Origin: Pyrus communis
Taxonomy: Eukaryota; Streptophyta; Magnoliopsida; Rosales; Rosaceae
Reading direction: 5' to 3'
Length of the DNA: 64,000 nt
Assembly: GCF_963583255.1 (NCBI RefSeq)
Contig: NC_084805.1
Span: 9,106,827-9,170,826, forward strand
Positions 6,838 to 18,117 of this stretch are shown here, piece by piece; the first letter of the stretch is position 1; each line of letters opens with the position of its first letter. Made by a program: the position numbers and the translations under genes. The notes under the pieces were generated by a model, which was given only the letters and a program-made list of their open reading frames with translations, was not told the DNA's origin and did no database searches.

Positions 6838-8782
6838 TGATAGGAGCATATTCATGCGACTTAAATAGCTTGTTCTCGTACATTTACGTTATGTTTCTTT
6901 AGTTATTTTAGTACTTTAAGCTATTTTCGTGTGTTTGTAGGTCCAAAGGGCTAAAGGAGCAAAAAGATGCATTTTGGAGACTTTTGGAGCACTTTTGGGC
7001 TAAGGACGGATAGCTTATGCTTGAAGCCAAAGTGTTGGACGAAATTGAAGACCTAATTGGAGCCAAAGTGTTGGAACCTTGTTCTCTTTAGTTTTAGGAC
7101 ATTTAAACCTTTCCTAATCCCAATCATGCCATGCATAACACACATCCATTCTAACACATTGTCATTGAACATGCATTTCCTTCATTAGTTAACCCACATG
7201 CACTTATCACTTATCATCACCACATATCATATCACTTAATCACTTATCACTTATCATCACCACTTAACCACTTATCATATCATAACCACATATCATATCA
7301 CTTATCACTTATCACTTATCACTTAACATAACATCCACCTACTTTACCTACAACATCCACTTCACCTACAACATCCACCTACTTCACCTACAACATCCAC
7401 CCACTTCACCTACAACATCCACCTACTTCACCTACAACATCCACTTCACCTACAACATCCACCTACTTCACCTACAACATCCACCTACTTCACCTACAAA
7501 TGACATAGCCATATGTTCCCTCCACTACTCCTATAAATACCCTTGCATTCATTCATTCATAAACATCTCATTTCATACACAACACACCACAAACACATCC
7601 CTTTCTCTCTTAGCCGTGAGTCTCCCTTAGAATCCAAAAACCATCTTTCCATTTCCATCACTCCTCACTCCATTCCACACTTCCATTCCCCCAAACCAAC
7701 TATCCTTAGACCTTATGCTACAATAAAGAGGAAGAGAAGAGGGCCTAAACGTTCATACAATTCAAGTTTGAGTTGTTGGAATGTTTAGGTGTTTCTTTGA
7801 TTTCAATGTTTAATTTTAATTCTCTTTGTTTTGTATGAGGAACTAAACCCCCCCTTAGCTAGGGGGTGATTCGAAATATATGTTTATGCTTGCATTTTGA
7901 TTTGATTACTTCTAATTGCATTTCATAAGTTGTTGATTCAATTTGTTTAACCGTTTGATTGATAACTTATTTATGTATGTTTATTAAGAATGCGCGCTTA
8001 ATTTTCATGCATGAATATGACGCTAGAATATAAGTGATTTTCACCTAATCGTTATGAACTTATATTCACAAGTAGTGGAGGTTGCTTATAAACAATCGCG
8101 TTAAATGAATTATTGGCACGAGTTTCATGCTCATCATAGTAACGAATGCCTCGTCAACACTTATAGTTTTCATAATGCTTAATGATCTTTGATTGTATCT
8201 TTATTGTGCTGTTCACGTAAAGGACTTTTGGAGAATGTTGTGAATTGCGTTGCGCTAACCCATCCAATTCATTAACTTAAGGAAAACTTGACGGTTAATT
8301 TAAGCGGACCTAATTAACCCGGGGTGATGAGTTTCATAATTTATTGAAATGCAATTGGAAATCTTTTTATTATGCAAGTGTAACATATGTGGAGATAACC
8401 CCCTTAGCTATTCTATCATCCATTCATTCCATTTCATAAATTTCATATTTACATTCTGTCTAGTTTATTAACTTGTTTCGTTATTTCAATTTTCGTAAAA
8501 ACCTCAATCCCCCTTTTGCTTTAATGTTCATTTTAGTTAGAATTCAATTTAGTTTGTGTTTTTAAAGCATTTTGAGTTTTTGGTTTGTCTTAGTGTTTTA
8601 AACTTTAATTTTGCATTCTTTGAGTCTAGTTTAGTGTTTTAAACTTTATTTTATGTTTTTGAGTCAGTTTCCAAGAGATTTGCAATCCCTCCTAATCCCC
8701 GGTCCAGAACGATCCCTACTTATACTTATACTACAATTGTCAAAAAGAGGGTTTAATTTGTGCGCATATAATTCTCGCACCA
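6838..8782 (+). repeat. 3' LTR of element A
   Basis: 1945 bp, offset 6788 from the 5' LTR, with no difference noticed. It is followed by the target duplication CCCCT at 8783-8787. Confidence 0.93.
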
Positions 8783-9026
8783 CCCCTTGCAGCTCCCTAA
8801 CTGAATTCAAGCCTTCAAATTCGTCCATCCTCATGCCTCCATGCTTGCACTATCCAATCTTGGCCCAAAAATGCTCTAGAATGCTCCAAATTGCTTCTTT
8901 TTGCATACTTTGACACTAAAACCTGAAATTGCACGAAAATGACTTTAAACACTTAAACTAACTAAGGAAAAACAACATAAATGCATGAGAACAAGCCAAT
9001 TAAGTCGCATAAAAATGCTCCTATCA
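8783..9026 (-). mobile_element. Partial LTR H, interrupted by element A
   Basis: On the minus strand it starts TGATAGGAGC at 9026 and follows the LTR pattern of this superfamily for 244 bases. It is then cut by element A and continues at 49-1. ATGAG (9027-9031) is one copy of its likely target duplication; the other end is outside the window. Confidence 0.75.
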
Positions 9027-9860
9027 ATGAGTGCATGTGAAATCTGCCAAGATGCATGTGTTATGAAGTGGATTTTCTGCAAAGGCAAGGTGAATGTGCA
9101 TGTGATTAAATTAAAAGATGGAATGCATGTGAAAGGTTGGAGATTGAATGATTAAAGTGCATGTGGCTGATTTATGAAGGGGAAATGCAAAGGGGAAATC
9201 TGGAAATGGGATAGGAGCCACGGCATTGTGTGGTGTTTGTTTGAATGTTTGCAATGATGAAATGGATGGGAGTGGTTTGATGAATGAGTGGATGGAATGA
9301 TGAAAGAATAAAAGGGAATGATGAAAGGGGAACAAGTGCATGTTAGCCACGGCAAGGAATGCATTTTCTGAATGAATGAAGGCAGGTTATGTGGAAGGGC
9401 TTGAACAAAGGTAGAAGCATGGCACAAAGGTGAATGGGTGATGTGTGAATGTGGTTGAATGATTAAAGTGTAAATGATTAATGAATGGTTCTTTGTTGAT
9501 GGTGGAAATCTGAAATGATGAAGTGGAATGTGCATGTGGCTGCAATGATGGTGTTTTGCACGGCAATGATGGAGAAAGAATGTGTGGATGCATGGTTGTG
9601 TTGGTGATGAATGTGAACTCTTTGTTCTTCATTTTCATTCCTTTGGTCTTCAATTTCGTCCATCTACTTGGCTTTAAGCATATGCAATCCATTCCAATCT
9701 CTAATTTGCTCCAAAAGGCTCCGAAAGGCATCCTTTTGCATCCTTAGCCATATGAACCTATAAACACACGAAAATGACTTTAAACACTAAATTAAGTAAG
9801 AAAACACAACATAAATGCATAAGAACTAGCTAACTAAGGCGCATAAATATGCTTCTATCA
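9027..9860 (-). mobile_element. C-family LTR, first about 830 bp (minus)
   Basis: Read on the minus strand from 9860 (TGATAGAAGCATATTTATGC) it matches the start of the element C LTR at 47112 with some indels, as far as the CTTGGCAGATTTCAC segment, where H interrupts it. It is inserted in the RT/RNase H region of E; CTTAT (9861-9865) is the likely target duplication. Whether it is a solo LTR or part of an element cannot be seen. Confidence 0.75.
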
Positions 9861-10728
9861 CTTATCTCGAATTTCCAAGTCAAACTCTTGTAGTAAGAGT
9901 ATCCATCTAATCAAGCGTGGTTTAGCATCCTTCTTTGTCATCAAATACCTAATAGCTGCATGATCAGAAAACACAATAACTTTAGATCCCACAAGATATG
10001 ACCTAAACTTTTCTAAGGCAAAAACAACAGCAAGCAACTCCTTTTCAGTTGTGGAATAGTTAAGTTGAGCATCATGCAGAGTCCGGCTTGCATAGTAGAT
10101 CACATGTGGAAGCTTGTTCACCCTTTGCCCTAAAACTGCACCAACAGCATAATCAGAGGCATCACACATTAATTCAAAAGGTAACGACCAATCTGGTGCC
10201 ATAATAATAGGGGCTGAGGTTAGTTCATATTTCAAAGTATTGAATGCATCCATACAAGCCTTATCAAAATGAAATGCAACATCTTTAGCTAACAGATTGC
10301 ATAATGGACGAGTGATCATTGAAAAGTTCTTAATGAAACGACGATAAAAACCCGCATGGCCCAAAAAACTTCTTACTCCCTTCACAGTGGTGGGGGCTAC
10401 CATATTGGTGATGACGTCAATTTTGGCTTTGTCTACCTCCATTCCTTTGCTAGAGATTACATGTCCCAAAACAATTCCTTGTTTCACCATAAATTGGCAC
10501 TTTTCCCAATTGAGAACCAAATTTGTTTCCTGACATCTTTGAAGTACTAAAGAGAGATGGTTAAGACATTCATCAAAAGAGGAACCAAATACTGAGAAAT
10601 CATCCATAAATACCTCAATGAATCTTTCTACCATGTCAGAAAAGATGGCCAACATGCATCTTTGGAATGTTGCTGGAGCATTGCAAAGTCCAAAAGGCAT
10701 TCTCCGGTATGCAAATGTGCCAAAGGGG
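9861..10728 (-). pseudogene. Element E: RT and RNase H fragment of gag-pol
   Basis: Continues on the minus strand the RT frame broken at 13179. It runs from [13 protein letters not shown] through the RT catalytic motif FMDDFSVFG, the segment [23 protein letters not shown] and the RNase H motifs [15 protein letters not shown] and FSDHAA, and stops at FDLEIRDK where the C-family LTR is inserted. The sequence is clearly Athila-lineage Ty3/gypsy and is about two-thirds identical to element C there. The frame is open but cut off on both sides; integrase would lie beyond the left edge. Confidence 0.85.
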
Positions 10729-13178
10729 TGATACGAGATTTATACGCGCACAAATTAAACCCTCTTTTCGTCAAGTTGTAGTAAATGTATAAGTAGGGAT
10801 CGTTCTGGACCGGGGATTAGGAGGGATTGTTAATCTCTTGGAAACTGACTCAAAAACGTAAAAACAATATAAAACACTATACTAGACTCAAAGAATGCAA
10901 AACTAATCTTTAAAACACTAAGACAAACCAAAGATAAAATGCTTTTAAAAACACAAACTAAAATGATTTCTAACTAAATTGACATTAAAGTAAAGGGGGA
11001 TTTAAGTTTATACGAAATTAAAACAGAATGTAAATATGGAATTTATGAAATGGAATGAATGGATGATAGAATAGCTAAGGGGTTCATCTCCATACATGTT
11101 ACACTTGCATAATAAAAAGATTTCCAATTGCATTTCAACAAATCATTAATTCTCAACGCCCCGGGTCAATTAGGTCCGCTTAATTTAACCGTCAAGTTTT
11201 CCTTAAGTTAATGAATTGGATGGGTTAGCGCAACGCAATTCACAACATTCTCCAAAAGTCCTTTACGTGAAAAGCACAATAAAGATACAATCAAAAATCA
11301 TTAAGCATCATGAAAACTTTAAGTGTTGACGAGGCATTCGTTACTATGGAATACGCATGAAACTTATGCCAAGAATTCATTTAACGCGATTGTTTATAAG
11401 CAACCTCCACTACTTGTGAATATAAGTTCGTAACTATTAGGTGAAACTCACTTATATTCTAGGGTCATATTCATGCATGAAAATTAAGTGTACACTCTCA
11501 ATAAACATACATAAATAAGTTATCAATCAAACGGTTAAACAAATTGAACCACAACTTATGAAACGCAATTAGAAGTAATCAAATCAAAATGCAAGCATAA
11601 ACATTTATTTCGAATCACCCCCTAGCTAAAGGGGGTTTTAGTTCCTCATTACGTTGAAATCAAAGAATCACCTAAACATTCCAACAACTCAAACTTGAAT
11701 TGTATGAACGTTTAGGTCCTCTTCTCTTCCTCGTTGTTGTAGCACAAGGTCTAAGGTGAGGTTTGGGGGATTATGGAAATGGTAGAGGAGTGGTGTTGTG
11801 AAGTGTTGGAATGGTGTTTGGATTGTAAGGGAGATACACGGCAACAAGGGGTTTGTTGCTTGGTGTTTGTGACTGAAATGTGTATGGAAGAGTGAATGAA
11901 TTTTGAGGAGTGTTGGATGCTTATTTATAGGTGAAATGGGGGGAACATAATAGCTAGGAGGTTGGTGGAAATCTGAAATGGTGATGGGAGATGCATGTGG
12001 CTGATTTGTGCATGTGATTAAAGGGTGGAAGTGCATGTACTTTGACAGAAATGAAAGGGAACCCACGGCATGGATGGTTTTCTGGAATGATGGCAGGTTG
12101 TGTATGTGTTTGGGAAGAGAATAAATGTATGATGGTGGCTGAATGATTAAAGGGAATGAATGGGAGTGACACTAGATTGGTTATGCATGTGGAATGTGGC
12201 TGAATTGTTGGTGAAATGATGAAATGGAATGCTGAAAAGGTAGGGAACTCACGGCAAGGATGGTGTTTGGTGCTGGAAATAAATGTGTTTGCATGATAAA
12301 TTAAGCTAATGGTGAATGAATGTGAATGCATGTGAATTAAAGAAGGAATGCTTGTTTGGAAATGAATGTGAAGACATGTGAAAGCTGGAAATGCATGTGA
12401 AGATGTTGGAAATGGGAATGAAGGTCACGGCAAAGGTTGGAGAAATGATTATGGATGCATGTGTTGAATGATTTCTTGGTGAGGGATGTGGAGTGGTTGA
12501 ATGTGGTGCAATGATAATGTTTTGTGGCTGAATTGGTGGTGGAATTATGATGGGAGTGCATATGATTAAAGAGTGGGAGTGCATGTGGGTGAATGTGAAG
12601 GGAATGCATGTGTTGATGACTAGGTTAGTGGGTGGAAATCTGAAAATGGCAAAAGGGAATGGGAGCTCACGGTTTTGAGTTGTTTGTTTGTGTGAAGTGT
12701 GTGTGAATGCATGTGAAGATGCTAATAAATAATGCATGTAGGGTTAGGAAATAAAATCATAACTTAAAGGGAAATGATTAAAGGGTGTTGAAAGGTTTTG
12801 CATGGCTTTGAAGTGATTGTGGATTGGGCTAGGGTTTAAGTACATGAAATGGACCCAAATTGCTCCCCCTTGCATGGCAAGGAATGGTGTTTGTGTTAAG
12901 CCCAAGGCAAGGTGAATGTAATTGGGTTAGGGCCATTGTTTTGTGTCCTCAAGTGCATACAAGGCCTTCAATTTCATCCAACACTTGGGCTCCAAGCATA
13001 AGATATCCATCCTTAGCCCAATAGTGCTCCAAAACACTCCACAATGCATCCTTTCGTCAAACACGTCTTATTATCCTGAAAACACACAAAAGAAGCATAA
13101 AGGACTAAACTAACTAAAGAAACATAACGTAAATGTACGAGAACAAGCCATTTAAGTCGCATGAATATGCTCCTATCA
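10729..13178 (-). mobile_element. Solo LTR, 2450 bp, minus strand
   Basis: On the plus strand it begins TGATACGAGA and ends CTCCTATCA, flanked by AGGGG on both sides (10724-10728 and 13179-13183). No interior, PBS or PPT is present, so it arose by LTR-LTR recombination. U3 (about 11900-13000) is rich in GCATGTG and ACGGCA words; U5 carries the hairpins near 11440, 11630 and 11680. Histidine-rich frames in it are low-complexity artefacts. It splits E's RT between TCP and FGTF. Confidence 0.9.
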
Positions 13179-13947
13179 AGGGGCAAGTAAAGGTTGTTTT
13201 CTCTTGATCCTCCGGAGCGATTGCAATTTGATTGTAACCTGAGTATCCATCCAGAAAACAATAATGTGAGTAACCTGCCAATCTCTCAAGCATTTGATCT
13301 ATGAAAGACATAGGAAAGTAATCTTTTCTAGTGCTAGAATTCAACTTCCTGTAATCGATGCAAACACGCCAACTGGCCGTGGGCTTTGTGGTCACAAGCT
13401 CATTGTTTTCATTCCTCATCACAGTGATTCCCACCTTCTTAGGCACCACCTGAATAGCACTCACCCATTTGCTATCAGAAATGGGATATATGATCCCCAC
13501 ATCTAACAATTTCAACACCTCATTCCTAACAACTTCCTTCATGTGTGGATTGAGTCTTCTTTGTGGCTCACGGGTTGATTTTGCTCCTTCCTCCAAAAGG
13601 ATCCTATGCATGCACATGGTAGGGCTTATTCCCTTGATATCTGCAATAGACCAACCAAAAGCTGATTTGAACTCTTTTAACACCCTAATTAGTTTATCTT
13701 CTTCAACTGGGGTGAGGTCAGAAGCTATGATTACTGGAAGAGTTTCAAATTCAGCTAGATATGCATATTTTAGATGTGGTGGAAGTGGTTTAAGTTCAAG
13801 TTTTGGTGCCTTAACAGTGGAAGGAGTTAGATGTGACATTGATGATTCTAAAGGCTCTAAAAGAGGTGAAACATTCAAAGGATATGGTGCTAATGCTTCC
13901 AAGGCAGCTACTTCTTCCATGAGTGCATCTTCTTCATCAAACTCATC
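13179..13947 (-). pseudogene. Element E: protease-RT linker and RT N-terminal part
   Basis: Minus-strand frame from about 13947. The linker contains APKLELKPLPPHLKYAYL, followed by the RT start ([42 protein letters not shown]-type block, [31 protein letters not shown]) up to TCP, where the solo LTR is inserted. The residues read from the solo LTR beyond that point are not RT. An in-frame TAA separates it from the upstream protease part. Confidence 0.82.
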
Positions 13948-14361
13948 TTAAGATTGACTCAAAACAGTTTGTAATGGTTCATTAGATTGTGCCTGCAAGA
14001 ACTTAGAGAAAACAAGTGAATCAAGCACATCAATGGCATAACAATCAAGAGAGGAAGAAGGATGAGAAAGAGATTCAAACACTTTGAATTGAACTGTCTC
14101 TCCTAACACTGTCATAGTGAGGAGTCCATTTTGCACATCAATGATGGTCTTGGCCGTGGCCATGAAAGGTCTCCCAAACAATATTGGCAACTCACGATCA
14201 TGTATAGGAGCTTCTTCCATGTCCAACACTACAAAATCTGCAGGCAAGATTAGTTTATCAACTTGAACTAGAATATCTTCTACTATACCTCTTGGATATT
14301 TAACTGATCTGTCTGCAAGTTGTAATGAAATGGTGGTGGCTTTCAAATCTCCCAAACCTAG
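13948..14361 (-). pseudogene. Element E: region following the protease active site
   Basis: 135 codons on the minus strand between two stops. It includes ISLQLADRSVKYPRG, VQVDKLILPADFVVLD and LPILFGRPFMATAKT, which align with the same blocks in C ([27 protein letters not shown]). The downstream stop (13948) interrupts what should be a continuous polyprotein, as does the TAA at about 14362. Confidence 0.8.
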
Positions 14362-15116
14362 TTAAAGGTACACTGAATAAGGCATTAAGTTGATGCTAGC
14401 ACCCAAATCAAGCATTGCCTTCTCTACTTTCTTGTCCCCTATGGTGATGTTGATAGAGAAACTTCCTGGGTCCTTGAGCTTTGGTGGAAGTTTTCTTTGC
14501 AAAACTGCACTCACATTCTCAGACACCACTACCTTCTCATGTGGTCCATACTTCCTTTTGTAGTTGTTTAACTCCTTGAAGAACTTCCCATATGCCGGCA
14601 TGTTCCTAATGACATCAAGCAAAGGTAAGTTAACATTCACTTTGCTTAGTATATCAAAAATTTCTTTGAATGACTTATCCTGCTTGCTCTTGGCAAGTCT
14701 TCCAGGGAATGGTATTGGTGGAGTGTATGGTTTCTCGGCCTTGTGAAGATTTGGTGCTTCAAATGAGGAAGTGGCATGGCTTGGTTCCTCATTTGGTTTC
14801 TCATTGTCTCCTTGAGTAACACCTGCATTCACATGATCATATTCATTAGTAACTTCATTGCCAACTCTATTATCAATAACCTTACCACTTCTAAGTGTAG
14901 TGATTGCTTTGGCTTGCTCTTGGTTCCTTTGGAGTATCACGGGTTGGCTTGGAAACTTCCCAACCTCTCTTTGGTTCAAGGCATCTGCAATCTGCCCCAA
15001 TTGTGTCTCTTGGTTAGGGCGGCTGAATGTTGTTGGAGAGTGCTATTTGTGGACTGTTGGAATTGCAAGGTGTTTTGGGCTAACAATTTAACCGTATCCT
15101 CAAGGGTAGTGGCAGG
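14362..15116 (-). pseudogene. Element E: gag C-terminus and protease active site
   Basis: Minus strand. It contains MGQIADALNQREVGKFPSQP, the TTLRSGKVI block and the protease site DLGASINLMPYSVYL, then TAA. Upstream (15000-15116) the frame is lost by a small indel just before the GQIAD block. Element B is inserted at 15117. Two in-frame stops and one frameshift within about 1.2 kb show that E is an old, dead copy. Confidence 0.82.
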
Positions 15117-15396
15117 TGATAGGAGCATATTCATGCGACTTAAATGGCTTGTTCTCGTGCATTTACGTTATGTTTCTTTAGTTATTTTAGTCCTTTAAGC
15201 TATTTTCGTGTGTTTGTAGGTCCAAAGGGCTAAAGGAGCAAAAAGATGCATTTTGGAGACTTTTGGAGCACTTTTGGGCTAAGGATGGATAGCTTATGCT
15301 TGGCGCCAAAATGTTGGACGAAATTGAAGACCAAAGTGTTGGAACTTTGTTCCCTTTAGTTTTAGGACATTTAAACCTTTCCAATTCCCTTATGCC

Positions 15397-16140
15397 GTGC
15401 ATCTCCACCTTTCTCCCAAAACCATACACATGCATTCATTATTCATTCTCTCACATGCTCCCATTACTTATCATAATCACTTATCATTCACCACTTATCA
15501 TTCATCACTTATCATTCACCACTTATCACTTATCTTATCATTCACCACTTATCACTTATCATATCATTCACCACTTATCATTCATCAAACACATGCATTC
15601 ACATGTTTTCACAATCTGCCATCATTCCAACCAAAACCGTGCACATGCTATCACCATGCATTCACATGCACTTGTTCCTCCATCATTCCATCCTTTAAAA
15701 CATTGCACATGCACTTTAATCATTCAACACATGCATTCATTTCATCATTTCAGCCACTTCATCATTCCATCAGATTTCACAACCTAAGTCACATGTACAT
15801 TCATCCACCTTTCTCCCAAAAAGCTTTGCACATGCATTCACTCACCACAAACAAGTCACATGCATTCATCAACATATCTAGCTGTCATTCACATGCATTC
15901 CATCTTTTAATTTAATCACATGCACATTCACCTTGCATTTTCAGATTGTTCCTCCATCATTGCACCACAATGCAGCCACATGCACTTGTTCCTCTAACAT
16001 TTCAGCCACTTGCACTCCCATTCTCTCCCAAAACCGTGCACATGCCTTCTCCTTGCATTTCCAGCCATTCCACATGCTATTTCAGCCACATGCACTCATA
16101 ATCATTCAACCAACATGTGCACATGCAACCTAGCTGTCAT
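15397..16140 (+). promoter_or_regulatory. CATGCA (RY-motif) rich U3 of element B
   Basis: I count 13 CATGCA hexamers, all in the same orientation, in about 740 bases, usually as CACATGCATTC or CACATGCAC. CATGCA is the RY core bound by plant B3 factors (ABI3, FUS3, LEC2, VAL1/2). The array ends just before the TATA box. The 3' LTR repeats it at 22293-23036. Confidence 0.6.
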
Positions 16141-16157
16141 GTTCCCCCCATTTCACC

Positions 16158-16166
16158 TATAAATAC
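16158..16166 (+). promoter_or_regulatory. TATA box of the element B LTR
   Basis: CTATAAATA directly after the U3 array, in the same context (TTTCAC before it) as in C and in the solo LTRs. Confidence 0.7.
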
Positions 16167-17818
16167 TCATTCATTCACACTCATTCATACACAATTCATT
16201 TCACAACAGAAATTGGTCCCTTGGGGCCGTGCCCTTCACAAGTCCATCCATTCCATTCATAAACACTCATCCATTGCAGAAATGTAGACCATAAAACTCC
16301 CTTGTGCCGTGCTCTCCCTTACAATCCAAACACCATCCTTCCATTTCCACCACTCCCCAAACCATTCACACCATCAAACTATCCCTAGACCTTGTGCTAC
16401 AACGAAGAGGAAGAGAAGAGTGCCTAAACGTTCATACAATTCAAGTTTGAGTTGTTGGAATGTTTAGGTGTTTCTTTGATTTCAACGTTTAATTTCAATA
16501 CTCTTTGTTTTGTACGAATGAGGAATGGAAGAGAAGAGGACCTAAACGTTCATACAATTCAAGTTTGAGTTGTTGGAATGTTTAGGTGTTTCTTTGATTC
16601 TCTTTGTTTTGTACCATGAGGAATAAACCCCCCTTGGTTAGGGGGTGATTCGAATATATGTTTATGCTTGCATTTTGATTTGATTACTTCTAATTGCGTT
16701 TCATAAGTTGTGGATTCAATTTGTTTAACCGTTTGATTGATAACTTATTTATGTATGTTTATTGAGAATGCGCGCTTAATTTTCATGCATGAATATGACG
16801 CTAGAATATAAGTGAGTTTCACCTAATAGTTACGAACTTATATTCGCAAGTAGTGGAGGTTGCTTATAAACAATCGCGTTAAACAAATTCTTGGCATAAG
16901 TTTCATGCAATCCATAGTAACGAATGCCTCGTCAACACTTATAATTTTCATAGAGCGTAATGATTCTTGCTTGTATCTCTTCTATGCATTCATGTTGAGG
17001 ACTTGTGGGGAATGTTTTGAATTGTTGTATGCGCTAACCCATCCAATTCAATAACGTTAGGAAGATTTGAAGGTTAATTAGTGCATCACGGTTAACCCGG
17101 GGTGTTGAGTTTCATGGTTTATTGAAATGCAATTGGAAATCATTTTATTATGCAAGTGTAACATATGTGAAGATGAACCCCTTAGCTAGCATTCATTCAT
17201 TTCAATTCCATTCAATTCTATCACACATTCACATTTACATTTTGCTTTAATTTACAATCTGTGCAATTTAATTTAATTTCGTATAAACCTCAATCCCCCT
17301 TTACTTTATTGTCCAATTTAGTTAGAAAGTGTCTTAGTTTATGTTTCTAAGTGTTTTGATTCAATTTATTTCCCAATTTCGTCCAAATTCACCAAAGTGC
17401 TCAAAACTGCCCAGAAAGTGATTTTAAGGCAGTTTTGAGTGTTTTGGGTGATGTTTGAGTCTTTTGGTTTGTTTTAATGTTTTAAGTGTTTAGTTTTACA
17501 TTCTTTGAGTTAGTTTAGTGTTTTATATTGTGTTTTTACATTCTTGAGTCAAGTTATTACATAAATTCGTCCAAATTTGTGTTTGTGCTCAAATCTGCCC
17601 AGAAAGTGGTTTTTAGGCAGATTTGAGTGTGTTTGTTTTGTTTTGAGTCCTTTGAGTCTTTGTGAACGTTTTTAACTTTGTTTCTATGTTTTTGAGTCAA
17701 ATCCAAGTGATTAACAATCCCTCCTAATCCCCGGTCCAGAACGATCCCTACTTGCACCTATACTACAAATGATAAAAAGAGGGTTAATTTGTGTGCGTAT
17801 AAAAAACGCATCAAATTT

Positions 17819-17837
17819 TGGCGCCGTTGCCGGGGAT
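17819..17837 (+). other. Primer-binding site, tRNA-Asp type (element B)
   Basis: TGGCGCCGTTGCCGGGGAT, five bases after the LTR end. The flanking CTAATCCCCGG (17724-17734) and CTAATCCC (17849-17856) can each pair with its 3' part. Confidence 0.9.
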
Positions 17838-17932
17838 TAGAAAATTTGCTAATCCCTTGGATTGTTTTATTTTTGTTTGTTTTTATTCCAGATTCTTAAT
17901 CTTGTTTTGTTTCTTGTTTTAGGTACTAGTTT

Positions 17933-17977
17933 ATGACTCGGAGTTCTCATCCGATTCGTGAACATATACTGGAGTGA
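17933..17977 (+). pseudogene. gag start remnant in element B (14 codons)
   Basis: The ATG lies after AGGTACTAGTTT, as for gag in C. MTRSS and the HI(L) positions match the start of the C gag ([13 protein letters not shown]), then TGA. From 17982 the sequence matches the segment just after the C pol stop (CTTCGTCCGGCTGCAAGACG at 55040 onwards). One internal deletion thus removed gag-pol from codon 14 to the stop. The short frame may still act as an upstream ORF. Confidence 0.7.
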
Positions 17978-18043
17978 TTGGGTTCTTCGTCCGGCTGCAA
18001 GACGTAAAAGAAAGCGCTACTTGGGAGGCAACCCAATGCACTG

Positions 18044-18070
<27 letters not shown>
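18044..18070 (+). repeat. Poly-A tract, 27 bases
   Basis: Lies at the seam between the post-pol segment and the block with the antisense gene. Confidence 0.9.
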
Positions 18071-18075
<5 letters not shown>

Positions 18076-18117
18076 TATATTAAAAAAAGATACTAAACAT
18101 GGAGAAAGATGGAGCCT

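Larger units (their letters stand above)
50..8782 (+). mobile_element. Element A: complete non-autonomous Athila-type LTR retrotransposon
   Basis: Two LTRs of 1945 bp (50-1994, 6838-8782) in which I saw no difference; both start TGATAGGAGC and end CGCACCA. The element is flanked by the 5-bp duplication CCCCT (45-49 and 8783-8787). The PBS at 2000-2018 is complementary to plant tRNA-Asp, and a polypurine tract precedes the 3' LTR. The interior (1995-6837) has no protease, RT, RNase H or integrase. It holds a truncated gag-like frame, an antisense gene, a divergent promoter-like block and a long non-coding 3' part. Matching LTRs mean a very recent insertion. Enzymes must come in trans, plausibly from an element like C (47112-59205), which has similar terminal and leader signals. 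Confidence 0.93.
15117..17813 (+). repeat. 5' LTR of element B
   Basis: TGATAGGAGC...CGCATCA. It has a CATGCA-rich U3 and a TATA box at 16158-16166. Hairpin 1 is duplicated in tandem (around 16424 and 16539) by a repeat of about 115 bp. Then come hairpin 2 at 16804-16845, two copies of the word CTGCCCAGAAAGTG in U5 (near 17408 and 17588), and CTAATCCCCGG at 17724-17734. Confidence 0.92.

Noticed and set aside
13948..14362. In-frame stops in element E as programmed recoding sites
   Set aside because: C and the C-family copy read straight through the same positions, and E also has a frameshift near 15010. Ordinary decay explains it.
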